A stretch of 64,000 nt of DNA from JBBECE01 sp964574935 (lineage in GTDB: Bacteria; Pseudomonadota; Alphaproteobacteria; Rhizobiales; Devosiaceae). The notes under the pieces are model-generated. The model ran no database searches and was not told where the DNA came from. It saw only the letters and a list, made by a program, of their open reading frames with translations. The DNA is taken from positions 1-64,000 of the forward strand of contig CAZNOZ010000015.1 of the NCBI GenBank assembly GCA_964574935.1, given 5' to 3'. Shown in pieces: positions 16,246 to 25,193 of this stretch; within the stretch, counting starts at the first letter, position 1, and each line of letters begins with the position of its first letter. A program made the position numbers and the translations under genes.

Positions 16246-17868
16246 GTGGGCACCGCCGCCGCCATCTCCAATCACCGGGAAGTCAGCATCGAAGTCCGCG
16301 CCGATCGCGGGCGCGGCCCCTGTCACCCGCTGTGGAACTGGTTCGGCCACGACGAGCCGAACTACACCTACGGCTCGGACGGCAAAAAGCTGCTGCGCGA
16401 GCTCGCCGGACTGAGCGCCACCGCGCCCCACATCCGGACCCACAATCTCCTGACCACCGGTGACGGCGCCCCCTCGTTGAAATGGGGCTCCACCAACGCC
16501 TACACCGAGGATGCGGCCGGCAATCCGATCTACAACTGGACGATCCTGGATCGGATTTTCGACACCTACGTGGAGGCGGGCGTCAGGCCCTTCATCGAGG
16601 TCGGCTTCACGCCCCAGGCCCTCTCCGACGACGCCGGCCCCTATCGCCACAGCTGGTCGCTCGAGGACCCCCATTCGACGATCACCGCCGGCTGGGCGTT
16701 GCCGCCGAACGACCTGGGCAGGTGGAGCGACCTGATCGAGGCTTGGGCCGCCCATCTCGTCGAACGCTATGGGCGCCAAGCAGTGGCGTCCTGGCCGTGG
16801 GAGATCTGGAACGAGCCGGATGGGCTCTACTGGACCGGCACGATCGGAGAATTCTGCGCCACCTATGACGCCGCCGCCCGCGCCATCAAGACCGTGCTGC
16901 CGGAAGCCCGGATCGGCGGGCCGCACACCTGCGGGCCGTTTGAAAACGACACCGCGCGGACCTTCCTCAGCGAGTTCCTGCGGCACGTCGTCGACGCCGG
17001 TTCGCCCCTCGACTTCATCGCCTTTCACGCCAAAGGCCAACCGAGCGTCGAAGACGGCCATGTGCGGATGGGACTGCGCAAGCAGCTTCGCGACATCGAA
17101 ACCGGCCTCGCGGTGGTGCGGGAGTTTCCCTCGCTCGCCGGCCTGCCGGTCATCATCGGGGAGTCCGACCCGGAGGGCTGCGCCGCCTGCTCGGCGCGCG
17201 TCTACCCGCACAACGCCTACCGCAACGGGCCGCTTTACGGCGCCTATGTGGTCGAGACGATGATGCGCACCTACGAGTTGGCGCGCCGCGTCGGCATCCT
17301 TATCGAGGGGGCGGTCACCTGGGCCTTCGTGTTCGAGGACCAACCCTTCTTCGACGGCTTCCGTTCCCTGGCGACGAACGGCATCGACAAGGCGGTGCTC
17401 AACGCCTTTCGCCTGCTCGGCAAGCTCGGTGGCGAGTGGGTCGAAACCCGAAGCTCGCACGCGCTTGCCCTCGACGACATCCTCGACACCGGCGTGCGGG
17501 AGGCCCCCGACATCAACGCCTGCGCCACACGGGACGAAAAGGGCGTAACGGCTCTGGTCTGGAACTATCACGACGACGATTTGCCCGCCGACGGCGCCGC
17601 TGCCGTCACGCTGACCGTGCAGGGACTGCCGGACCTCCCCGTCCGCTGCGAGCAGTTCCGCATGGACGCGACCCACGCCAACGCCTACGGCGTCTGGCGG
17701 CAGATGGGCTGCCCGCAGAGGATCGAAGCCGATGACTACGCGAAGATCGAGCAAGCCTCCAAGCTCGCCTCGGTCGAAACCGGCGAGCGCCGCCCGACCG
17801 ACGGCGTGCTCACCTTTGCCTTCGATCTGCCCCGCCAGGGGGTCACCGCCTGGCGCCTCGAATGGTGA
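16246..17868 (+). CDS. Glycoside hydrolase family 39-like beta-xylosidase
   Basis: 540 residues from a GTG at 16246, immediately after the L-fuconate dehydratase stop. The (beta/alpha)8 domain shows WPWEIWNEPDGLYW with candidate acid/base E190 and PVIIGESDPEG with candidate nucleophile E306, the GH39 arrangement. A C-terminal beta-sandwich follows (residues ~430-540). No signal peptide is visible, so it should act in the cytosol on imported oligosaccharides or glycosides. Known GH39 enzymes release xylose or iduronate. Coupling to deoxy-sugar acid metabolism suggests a fucosyl- or rhamnosyl-containing substrate, which is inference. Confidence 0.85.
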   Translation: MGTAAAISNHREVSIEVRADRGRGPCHPLWNWFGHDEPNYTYGSDGKKLLRELAGLSATAPHIRTHNLLTTGDGAPSLKWGSTNAYTEDAAGNPIYNWTILDRIFDTYVEAGVRPFIEVGFTPQALSDDAGPYRHSWSLEDPHSTITAGWALPPNDLGRWSDLIEAWAAHLVERYGRQAVASWPWEIWNEPDGLYWTGTIGEFCATYDAAARAIKTVLPEARIGGPHTCGPFENDTARTFLSEFLRHVVDAGSPLDFIAFHAKGQPSVEDGHVRMGLRKQLRDIETGLAVVREFPSLAGLPVIIGESDPEGCAACSARVYPHNAYRNGPLYGAYVVETMMRTYELARRVGILIEGAVTWAFVFEDQPFFDGFRSLATNGIDKAVLNAFRLLGKLGGEWVETRSSHALALDDILDTGVREAPDINACATRDEKGVTALVWNYHDDDLPADGAAAVTLTVQGLPDLPVRCEQFRMDATHANAYGVWRQMGCPQRIEADDYAKIEQASKLASVETGERRPTDGVLTFAFDLPRQGVTAWRLEW

Positions 17869-17917
17869 GGCAGGAGTGTGGGTCCGGTCGCGCGATCGGG
17901 GGCGTTGCCGCGCGCCC

Positions 17918-18694
17918 CTAGCCGCCGGTGCCGGCTCTGAAGGTCTCGACCACTTTCTTGCCCGCCGCCTCGACGAACCTCGCGTCGGAGCCGACGGTGA
18001 GCATCGAAAAGCCCTTGTCGGTCATGCCGACGGCGTACTCGACGCTCCCGCAATGCAGGCAGCAGCGGATCCCGGCCGTCTGGCATCGTTCGAGGATCGA
18101 GAAGATCACCTCCTGCATTTCCGGCTCCTGCCGGTCGAAGCCCGGCGCGTACCCGTGCGAAATCGACAGGTCCGACGGCCCGATATAGATGCCGCCGAGG
18201 CCCGGCACCGATGCGATCTCGTCGAGCGCCTCGACGCCCGCGCGTGTTTCCACCATGGCGAGCGGCACCACTTCGTCGTTCGCCCAGCTCGGATAGTCGT
18301 TCCCCCAGGCGAAGCGGGCGCGAATGGGCCCGAAACTGCGCCGTCCCTCCGGCGGGTATTTGCAGGCGGCGACCAGACGGGCCGCGTCCTCGGGCGTCTC
18401 GATCATCGGGGCGATGACGCCCATAGCGCCGGCGTCGAGCGATCGCATGACGATCCCCTCGTCGAGCCAGGGGATCCTGACCAGTGCCGCGGCGCCCGAC
18501 CGCTCGATGACCGGCAGCATCGCAAGTAGAGACGCATAGTCCGCCGTGCCGTGCTGCAGGTCGACGGTGAGCGCATCCCATTTCGCCGCCGCCATGGCCT
18601 CCGCGGTAATTATCGAGGGCGCCGCGATCCAGCCGTTGATCGCCACCCCGCCGTCCGCCCACAGCCGGCGCAAGGGATTTCTGGGCGCGCTCAT
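17918..18694 (-). CDS. HpcH/HpaI-family 2-keto-3-deoxy sugar acid aldolase
   Basis: 258 residues. Class II pyruvate aldolase signature: H48 in DLQHG, R73 in LVRIP, metal ligands E149 (MVETRAG) and D175 (GPSDLS). The last two have the same numbers as in E. coli HpaI. Relatives such as RhmA/YfaU split 2-keto-3-deoxy-L-rhamnonate into pyruvate and L-lactaldehyde. Being the last gene of a deoxy-sugar operon, directly after an aldehyde dehydrogenase gene (3-nt gap), it most likely does the equivalent cleavage, with the dehydrogenase oxidising lactaldehyde. Confidence 0.9.
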   Translation of the reverse strand: MSAPRNPLRRLWADGGVAINGWIAAPSIITAEAMAAAKWDALTVDLQHGTADYASLLAMLPVIERSGAAALVRIPWLDEGIVMRSLDAGAMGVIAPMIETPEDAARLVAACKYPPEGRRSFGPIRARFAWGNDYPSWANDEVVPLAMVETRAGVEALDEIASVPGLGGIYIGPSDLSISHGYAPGFDRQEPEMQEVIFSILERCQTAGIRCCLHCGSVEYAVGMTDKGFSMLTVGSDARFVEAAGKKVVETFRAGTGG

Positions 18695-18697
18695 CTT

Positions 18698-20137
18698 CTA
18701 GCCCCACATCATGTGGGTGAGCTTGGTGTTCTGATAGTCGCGGATGGCCTCGAGGCCGCCTTCCCGCCCCATGCCCGAGTGATTGATGCCGCCGAACGGC
18801 GCCTCGGCATGCGCGATCATGAAGGTGTTCACCCCGACCATGCCAGCGCTCAGGCCCTTCGACAGCGCCTCGGCCTTCGCGTGGCTGCCGGTGAAGGCAT
18901 AGGCGGCGAGCCCGTATGGGGTCGAGTTCGCCCTGGCGATCGCCTCGTCGAAATCCTCGAAGCGCGCGATCGGCGCGATCGGCCCGAACGGCTCCTCGTG
19001 CATGATGTCGGCGTCGTCGGGCACATCGGCCAGCACCGTCGGCTCGAAGAAATACCCCGTGTTTCGGCCTTCGGGCCGCCGCCCGCCGGTCACAAGTTCG
19101 GCGCCGCGGCCGATCGCGTCCGCCGACAGCCGCTCCACCTTCTCGCGGCCGGAGGCGAGGGTCAGCGGCCCCATCGTCGTAGCCTCGTCCTGGCTGTCGC
19201 CGAGTATCAGCGCCTGAGCTTCCGACTTGAACTTCGAAATAAAGCGGTCGGCCACACTGCCCTCGACGTAGAAGCGGTTCGGCGCGATGCAGACCTGGCC
19301 GGCATTGCGATACTTGAACCCCGCGCACTGGGTGGCGGCCGCCTCGACGTCGGCGTCGGCGCAGATCACCACCGGCGAATGCCCCCCCAGTTCCATCGAG
19401 ACGCGTTTGACCGTCTTGGCCGCCTCGGTCATCAGGAGCTGCCCGACGCGTGTCGAACCGGTCAGCGAGATCTTGCGCACCTCCTCGGCCGCCATCAGAT
19501 GCGGGGTGATGTCGCGGGCGTGGCCGAGCAGGAGCTGTATGACGCCGGCCGGCACGCCACCGGCAACGCAGGCCTCGATGATCAATGTCGAGGTCATCGG
19601 CACCTGCTCCGAGGGCCTCACGATCACCGCGCAACCGGCGGCGAGCGCCGGGGCGATCTTGCGCACCGGCAGATTGACCGGGAAATTCCAGGCCGAAAAC
19701 GAGGCGACGATTCCGACGGGCTCGGGCTCGATCAGCAGCCGGCCGCCCTGGCGGGACGGAACCGTATCGCCGAACAGGCGCTCGGCCTCGCCGGCATACC
19801 ATTCGAATTGCTCGGTCGCCGCCCCGACCTCCCCGGCCGACTGCGAATAGGGCCGGCCGATCTCCAGCGACAGCGCCCGCGCGATGTCGTCAGCGCGCGC
19901 GCGCATCTCGGCGGCGACGTTCCTGAGAATGCGGCCACGCTCCCAGCCATGCACCTTCGGCCAGCTCGCCTGCGCGGCGACCGCGTGCTCAAGCGCTTCG
20001 GCCACCTCGGCCCGTCCGCAGGCCGGCTGCTCCCAGAGCACCTCCTCGGTACACGGATTGACCACCGGAATGGCCGCGGCACTGCCCTTTGTCCTGAATT
20101 CGCCGCCGATCAGAATCTTCGGTTGCATGGCGCTCAT
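18698..20137 (-). CDS. NAD(P)-dependent aldehyde dehydrogenase
   Basis: 479 residues. Catalytic cysteine in NAGQVCIAPNRFYVEGSV and general-base glutamate in SMELGGHSPVV; C-terminal PFGGINHSGMGREGG is typical of the lactaldehyde/succinate-semialdehyde group. AGGTGAG lies four bases before the ATG. It sits between an SDR gene and an aldolase gene that should produce an aldehyde, so lactaldehyde to lactate is the best guess. Confidence 0.93.
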   Translation of the reverse strand: MSAMQPKILIGGEFRTKGSAAAIPVVNPCTEEVLWEQPACGRAEVAEALEHAVAAQASWPKVHGWERGRILRNVAAEMRARADDIARALSLEIGRPYSQSAGEVGAATEQFEWYAGEAERLFGDTVPSRQGGRLLIEPEPVGIVASFSAWNFPVNLPVRKIAPALAAGCAVIVRPSEQVPMTSTLIIEACVAGGVPAGVIQLLLGHARDITPHLMAAEEVRKISLTGSTRVGQLLMTEAAKTVKRVSMELGGHSPVVICADADVEAAATQCAGFKYRNAGQVCIAPNRFYVEGSVADRFISKFKSEAQALILGDSQDEATTMGPLTLASGREKVERLSADAIGRGAELVTGGRRPEGRNTGYFFEPTVLADVPDDADIMHEEPFGPIAPIARFEDFDEAIARANSTPYGLAAYAFTGSHAKAEALSKGLSAGMVGVNTFMIAHAEAPFGGINHSGMGREGGLEAIRDYQNTKLTHMMWG

Positions 20138-20253
20138 CGTCTCACCTGTTCGTCACAATATCCCGGGCTCCACCGCCGCGGCGCCGAAGCCGTTGTCCGA
20201 TAGGCCGAAATCAAGTCCCTCGTCGTCCGGCCGGCGGAAGGAGCGGCGCGCGG

Positions 20254-21075
20254 TCATTGCGATGCCGTCACCCCGCCGTCCACATAGACGATCTGGCCCG
20301 TCATGAAGTTCCCCGCGGGCGACGCGAACGCAATGATCTGACCGACGACCTCCAGGGGACTGCCGATTCGGCCGAGTGGATTGCGCTCGAACATGAACTC
20401 GCGGAAGTCCGGACGGTCGAGATGCGGGCGGATGCGCTCGGACTGGATGAAGGTCGGTGCCACGCCGTTGACGGTGATGTTGTGCGGCGCCAGCTCCATC
20501 GCGTGCTGCTTGACCAGCATCGCCATCCCGCCCTTGGTCGCGCAGTAGGCCGAATAGCCTCGACCGCGCAGGGCGAGCTGCGCGCGCACCGAGAGCAGGT
20601 GGACTTGCCGGCCGCCCTCGCCACGCTCGATCTGATCGCCCGCGACGGCCTGCGCGAGAAACATCGCCGACTTGAGGTTGGTGCGGTAGACGTCGTCGAA
20701 GACCTCCTCGGTCACCTCCATCAGCGGCTGCTCGTGCTGGGTGCCCACGCAATTGACAAGCACGTCGATGCCGCCCAGTTCTGATACCACCGCCTGTGTC
20801 GTCTGCTTGATCGAGTCGACCTCGCGGGCATCGATATGCAGGCCGTGCGCCTTGCCGCCGGCTGCGTTGATGCGATCCGCCAGGCTCTTGGCCTTGTCGA
20901 GCCGCGGTCCGGCGATCGCCACGGTCGCCCCCATCCTGGCCATGGCGATGGCGACGGCCTCGCCGATCGCGCCATATCCTCCCGGCACGAACACCCTGAG
21001 CCCGGCGACCTTGAAGAGCTTGTCGATCTCCGACGGATCGATTTCGGGCGTCAATTGCGAGCTTTGTAGGTTCAT
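20254..21075 (-). CDS. Short-chain dehydrogenase/reductase (sugar acid oxidoreductase)
   Basis: 273 residues from the ATG at 21075 (AGAGGTGA upstream). The Rossmann turn is a variant, FVPGGYGAIGEA instead of TGxxxGxG. NCVG and YCATKGG (YxxxK) complete the active site, with S in HLLSVRAQ. The C-terminus MTGQIVYVDGG is classical. ATG overlaps the stop of the upstream Gfo/Idh gene (ATGA). In L-fucose catabolism an SDR oxidises 2-keto-3-deoxy-L-fuconate before cleavage, and this is the plausible candidate. The 116 bp between this gene and the aldehyde dehydrogenase gene hold no recognisable gene. Confidence 0.9.
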   Translation of the reverse strand: MNLQSSQLTPEIDPSEIDKLFKVAGLRVFVPGGYGAIGEAVAIAMARMGATVAIAGPRLDKAKSLADRINAAGGKAHGLHIDAREVDSIKQTTQAVVSELGGIDVLVNCVGTQHEQPLMEVTEEVFDDVYRTNLKSAMFLAQAVAGDQIERGEGGRQVHLLSVRAQLALRGRGYSAYCATKGGMAMLVKQHAMELAPHNITVNGVAPTFIQSERIRPHLDRPDFREFMFERNPLGRIGSPLEVVGQIIAFASPAGNFMTGQIVYVDGGVTASQ

Positions 21076-22091
21076 GGGGTCACCTCTACTCCCGCAGCCC
21101 GATAGACGCTTTCCATCAGCCGCAAGGTTTCCAGATTGTCGAGCCGGTCGGTCTCGAAGGGGGTGCCGTCGCTGAGACCGGTGACGAAGGCAGCCATCAC
21201 CGTGTCGAAGCACTCCTGATATCTGCCGAGCAGATCGACTTCCTCGGCTTCCGCCTCGGCGCCGACGAGAAAGACCCGGTTGAAATCCATCACAACGGTG
21301 CCGCGCGCGCCGACAACCTCCAGCCGGTCGCCGTGCAGGGGCGGATAGCCCGGGGCGCAGATGCAGCCGTCAGCGGTGGCGATCAGCCCGCCGGCGCCCT
21401 CCAGAAGGATGCTGGCGGTGTCTTCCCCCGGCAGGCCCTCGGCAAGGTGATTGAGCCGCGCGGCCACCACCGCCAGCTCCCCGCAGATGCAGCGCAAGAC
21501 ATCGAGGTGGTGGATCATCGACTCGAAGACGAGATTGCGACGGAAGCCGGTGAGATAGGGCTGGCGTTCGATGAGAAACGGGACGTCACCCTCGCGCGGG
21601 CACAGCCCCGAGCCGCGGCACACGATCGTCGCGTGCCTTGGCCGGCCTATCCTCCCCTCGTCGATCCACCGGCGAACCGTCATGTAGTGCGGCCGGAAGC
21701 GGTAGTTCTCGTGCACCATGAAGCGCACGCGCTCGCCCACATACCCGATCAGATCCTCCGCCTCCGCGACCGTCTCCGTGAGCGGCTTCTGGCACATGAT
21801 GTGGACGCCGTTGTCCGCCGCCAGGCGGGCGACCGCCGCGTGGGCGCCGAGCGAAGCGGCGATATCGACCGCCTCGAAGCCGCCCTCCGCGAACATCTTT
21901 TCCGCGTCGTCATAGATGCGGGGGACACCGAACTCCGCCGCCCGCCCCTCGGCCTTGTCCCGGTCGGTGTCGCACACGGCAACCACTTCGGCGCCGACCG
22001 CCTGCCAGGCGCGCAGGTGGTAGAGGCTGATCAAACCGCATCCCACGACCGCCACGCGCGGCCTCTCGGTGCCGGCACCCGCCGCACTCAT
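21072..22091 (-). CDS. Gfo/Idh/MocA-family NAD(P)-dependent oxidoreductase
   Basis: 339 residues from the ATG at 22091, which overlaps the stop of the upstream ATPase gene (ATGA). N-terminal Rossmann fold VAVVGCGLISLYHLRAW; the catalytic lysine lies in CQKPLTETV (a QKP variant of the usual EKP). The C-terminal domain has the MIHHLDVLR metal/substrate histidines. Acts on a sugar or inositol-like hydroxyl. In this operon it probably oxidises or epimerises the imported compound. Confidence 0.9.
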   Translation of the reverse strand: MSAAGAGTERPRVAVVGCGLISLYHLRAWQAVGAEVVAVCDTDRDKAEGRAAEFGVPRIYDDAEKMFAEGGFEAVDIAASLGAHAAVARLAADNGVHIMCQKPLTETVAEAEDLIGYVGERVRFMVHENYRFRPHYMTVRRWIDEGRIGRPRHATIVCRGSGLCPREGDVPFLIERQPYLTGFRRNLVFESMIHHLDVLRCICGELAVVAARLNHLAEGLPGEDTASILLEGAGGLIATADGCICAPGYPPLHGDRLEVVGARGTVVMDFNRVFLVGAEAEAEEVDLLGRYQECFDTVMAAFVTGLSDGTPFETDRLDNLETLRLMESVYRAAGVEVTP

Positions 22092-22711
22092 GCCGCGCGC
22101 TCCTCGAGCAGATCGCCCAGATACGCACGGACCGGAGGATGCGCCAGCAGGCTTGCGTAGTCCGGCACCGGCGTGACCGTGCCGTTCTCCACGAAAATGA
22201 AGCTCTCGCAGATCTCCTCGACGATCTCGAGGTGAAAGCGCTCGTTCGGGTGCACGCTGAGAATGACCAGCCGCCCCTCGTCTCTGAGGCGGCGGAAGAA
22301 ATCGAGCATGAAGCCGATATAGCCGTCCTGGGTATTGAATTGCGGCTCGTCGAAAAGGTGCAGCATCGGGTAGTCGGAACCGGCCGGCTGCATCAGCGCG
22401 TTCGGCATGAACGACCGGAAGCGGCGCACCTGGTAGGACTGGTGGTAGTGAATCGCCAGCCGGTCCCGCTGGTCCGCCCGAACCTTGTGGATGTTGCGCC
22501 CGCACACGATGGCGGCGCCGGAAGTGGGCCGGTTCGACCCGGTGATGAGCTCGAACAGCGTCGTCTTGCCCGACCCGTTCGGGCCCATCATGCCCACGAT
22601 CCCCGGCTCGGGGAGGGTGAAATTCGCCGTCAGCCGAAAGGTCGGCGTCCGGTCGACAAGGCCGGCCGTGTAGATCTTCTCGAGATGGCGCACGTCGAGC
22701 ATGTCGGTCAT
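22088..22711 (-). CDS. Atypical ABC ATPase lacking the signature motif and most of the helical subdomain
   Basis: 207 residues. Walker A GPNGSGKT (43-50), Walker B MLHLFDEP (115-122) and H-loop H154 (LSVHP) are intact. Only about 30 residues separate the Q-loop region (HYHQSYQ) from Walker B, where a normal LivG/LivF has about 75, and no LSGGQ is present. It follows the LivF-like gene by 4 nt and is coupled to the Gfo/Idh gene by ATGA, so it is an expressed operon member, not debris. The operon already has two complete ATPases for its two permeases, so this is a third, possibly regulatory or ATP-binding-only subunit. Confidence 0.8.
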   Translation of the reverse strand: MTDMLDVRHLEKIYTAGLVDRTPTFRLTANFTLPEPGIVGMMGPNGSGKTTLFELITGSNRPTSGAAIVCGRNIHKVRADQRDRLAIHYHQSYQVRRFRSFMPNALMQPAGSDYPMLHLFDEPQFNTQDGYIGFMLDFFRRLRDEGRLVILSVHPNERFHLEIVEEICESFIFVENGTVTPVPDYASLLAHPPVRAYLGDLLEERAA

Positions 22712-22715
22712 CGGC

Positions 22716-23411
22716 CTAGATCCCGATCAGACGCCGCCTGAGCGGCGCGTCACCGAGCAGCTCCCGCGCCGCGCCCTCATGGACGATGCGGCCGCGATCG
22801 AGCACATAGGTGCGGTCGGCGACGTCGAGGGCCGCCAGCGCATTCTGCTCGACGATCAGGCAGGCGATCCCCTCCCCCTTCAGCCGCTCGACCGTATGCC
22901 AGACGTCCTGGGCGACCTTCGGCGCCAGCCCCTGGCTCGGCTCGTCGAACAGGATCAGTCCCGGCGATCCCAGGAGCGCGCGGGAAATGGAGACCATCTG
23001 CAATTCGCCGCCGGACATCGTCTCGCATTCGCGCTCCATCAGGTGCTCGAGCGCCGGGAAGATCTCCGCGACCTCGTCCTGGGTCCAGGGGCGGAAGCGA
23101 GTGCGTCGCGTGCCGAGCGCGAGATTGCGCTTGCCCGTCAGGGTGGGAAACACCCGCCGGTCGTCGGGCACCCAGCTGATCCCGAGGCGCGAGATCCTGT
23201 GGGTGGACATCTTCGTGATCGGCAGTCCTTCGAACCGGATCTCGCCCGCCCGCGGCGGCGACAGACCGAGGATGGATCGGATGGTCGTCGTCTTGCCGGC
23301 CCCGTTCGAGCCCAGAAGCGCCACAACCTCCCCGTCGCCGACCGACAGCGAGATGCCGAACAGTGCCTGGGTTTCGCCGTAGAAGGTCTCGATGGCGCCG
23401 ACTTCGAGCAT
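22716..23411 (-). CDS. ABC transporter ATPase, LivF-type
   Basis: 231 residues starting at MLEVGAIETFYGETQAL. Walker A GSNGAGKTT, signature MSGGELQMV, Walker B ILFDEPSQGLAP, H-loop IVEQNA: complete HAAT-family ATPase of the LivF class. Its start shares one base with the stop of the LivG-like gene (TGATG), indicating coupled translation. Confidence 0.95.
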   Translation of the reverse strand: MLEVGAIETFYGETQALFGISLSVGDGEVVALLGSNGAGKTTTIRSILGLSPPRAGEIRFEGLPITKMSTHRISRLGISWVPDDRRVFPTLTGKRNLALGTRRTRFRPWTQDEVAEIFPALEHLMERECETMSGGELQMVSISRALLGSPGLILFDEPSQGLAPKVAQDVWHTVERLKGEGIACLIVEQNALAALDVADRTYVLDRGRIVHEGAARELLGDAPLRRRLIGI

Positions 23412-24154
23412 CACGCCACCTCGCCCAGGGCCGAGCGGGCGACCCATTTGTCGGACCTGAGCGCCTCGGGCGTGTCCTCGGCGATCACCTGCCCCCAATG
23501 GATCACCGATATCCGGTCGGCCAGATCGAACAGGAACGACATGTCGTGTTCGATCAGCACCACCGTGTAGCGTTGCCGTATCTTGGAGATCAGCTCGGCG
23601 AGGGCCCGGGTCGCATCGATGCCGAGGCCGGAGGTCGGCTCGTCGAGAAATACGATGCGGGGGCCGGGCGCCAGCGCCACCGCGATCTCGAGCGCCCGCC
23701 GTTCGCCATAGGGCAGGCTTGCGGTTCGCTCCCAGGCCCGCGCGGTCAGCCCCACCTGCTCGAGCACACCCATCGCCCGCTCGATCAGCGCCGTGTCATG
23801 GAAGACTTCGCGCACCGGATTGAGCGCCCGATGGCGGAATTCTGGCAGTGCCAGAATGACGTTCTCGATCACCACCGTGTCGTCGAACAGATTCATGATC
23901 TGGAACGAACGCGACACGCCCAGACGCGCCAGTCGATGCGGGGCCATGCCCGTGATGTCGCGCCCGTCGAAGCTGATCCGTCCGCCGTCCGGCGCGTAGT
24001 GCCCCGTCAGCACGTTGAAGCAGGTCGTCTTGCCGGCGCCGTTCGGCCCCATGATGCCATGCACGGCGCCCTGCTCGACCGAGAAGCTGACATTTTCGAG
24101 CACCACCCGGGCCCCGAAGCGCTTGCGGATATTCTCGGCAGTGAACAGCGCCAC
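23411..24154 (-). CDS. ABC transporter ATPase, LivG-type
   Basis: 247 residues. Walker A GPNGAGKTT, signature variant LPYGERRALE in place of LSGG, Walker B IVFLDEPTSGLG, H-loop LIEHDMSF. The degenerate signature (LPYGE) is common in LivG-like subunits. It is located 3 nt after the LivM-like permease and coupled to LivF. Confidence 0.95.
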   Translation of the reverse strand: MALFTAENIRKRFGARVVLENVSFSVEQGAVHGIMGPNGAGKTTCFNVLTGHYAPDGGRISFDGRDITGMAPHRLARLGVSRSFQIMNLFDDTVVIENVILALPEFRHRALNPVREVFHDTALIERAMGVLEQVGLTARAWERTASLPYGERRALEIAVALAPGPRIVFLDEPTSGLGIDATRALAELISKIRQRYTVVLIEHDMSFLFDLADRISVIHWGQVIAEDTPEALRSDKWVARSALGEVA

Positions 24155-24157
24155 GGC

Positions 24158-25189
24158 TCACGCCCCCCCGGTCTTGGCCCCCACCGGGGCGTGTTTGGCC
24201 GGCACCAGACCGATCCGGGTGCGCAGCATATCGACCAGGCCAGCCAGCCCCTCGGGGCGCGCCATGACGACGATCACGAACATCAGCCCGAACCACAACA
24301 GCCAGGTTTCGGTGAGCCCGCCCAGAATGTCGCGCGCCAGGAAGTACACGAGCACGCCGAGCACCGGCCCCCAGAAACTGACCAGGCCGCCGCCCACCAG
24401 CACCATCATGACGATCAGCCCGGACTGGTTGATGCTCATCACGTCCGGATAGGCGCTCTCCTGCGCCATCGCGAAAAGGCCGCCGGCCAGCCCCGCGAAA
24501 GCCGCCGAGAGCGTGAAGGCCAGCCATTTGATCTTCCACACGTCGTAGCCGACGAAGCGGGCGCGCATCTCGTTCTGGCGGATCGCCTGCAGAACCCGCC
24601 CGAAAGGTGCGTTCACGACGCGCCACAGCACCACGATCACGACCACGAGGATCACCGCCACGAACCAGTAGAGCGCGGCGTTGCCGGCGAGCTCGATGCG
24701 CACGGGACCGATCACCAAATCGGGCCGTGGGATGCCCAGCAATCCATCCTCGCCGCCGGTGATGGAATGCAGCTTGATGGCGCAGAACCAGAAGACCTGC
24801 CCGCAAGCGATGCTGAGCAGCGCGAAGTAGATGCCCCGGCGGTGCGAGATCAGCGCCCCCACCAGCGCCCCGGCGAGGCCGGCGGCGAGGACCGCCACCG
24901 CGAGCCCGCCCCAAAGATCGACCGCGACGTTTTGCTCATAGAGGCCGAACGCATACGCCCCGACACCGAGATAGGCGCCGTGCCCGAACGAATGCAGCCC
25001 CGCATAGCCGAACAGCAGGTTGAACCCCAGCGCGAAGATGAACCAGATCGCGACCTCGATGCCCAGATACTGGTAGAGGCCAACCGGCTCCAGCCACAGC
25101 GGCGCCGTCAGCACCAAGGCCACGAAAACTCCCATGGACGGAGTGAAGGGCGAGCCGCCCCTGGCCGGTATGTCGGAGAGCGAAATCAC
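24158..25189 (-). CDS. ABC transporter permease, LivM-type
   Basis: 343 residues, hydrophobic throughout, with the LivM hallmarks FNLLFGYAGLHSFGHGAYLG and a conserved SLSAAFAGLAGGLF region. Second permease of the HAAT-type importer. It starts 4 nt after the LivH-like gene. Confidence 0.93.
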   Translation of the reverse strand: MISLSDIPARGGSPFTPSMGVFVALVLTAPLWLEPVGLYQYLGIEVAIWFIFALGFNLLFGYAGLHSFGHGAYLGVGAYAFGLYEQNVAVDLWGGLAVAVLAAGLAGALVGALISHRRGIYFALLSIACGQVFWFCAIKLHSITGGEDGLLGIPRPDLVIGPVRIELAGNAALYWFVAVILVVVIVVLWRVVNAPFGRVLQAIRQNEMRARFVGYDVWKIKWLAFTLSAAFAGLAGGLFAMAQESAYPDVMSINQSGLIVMMVLVGGGLVSFWGPVLGVLVYFLARDILGGLTETWLLWFGLMFVIVVMARPEGLAGLVDMLRTRIGLVPAKHAPVGAKTGGA

Positions 25190-25193
25190 GGCC

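Noticed and set aside
14872..17754. Open frame of 960 codons on the minus strand opposite L-fuconate dehydratase and GH39
   Set aside because: The plus-strand genes have full catalytic motifs; this frame has none and is rich in Gly/Asp/Val/Arg as antisense frames are here.
17736..19802. Open frame of 688 codons on the minus strand overlapping the aldolase and aldehyde dehydrogenase genes in another frame
   Set aside because: Arginine-dominated shift-frame reading of two intact genes with catalytic residues in the correct frame.
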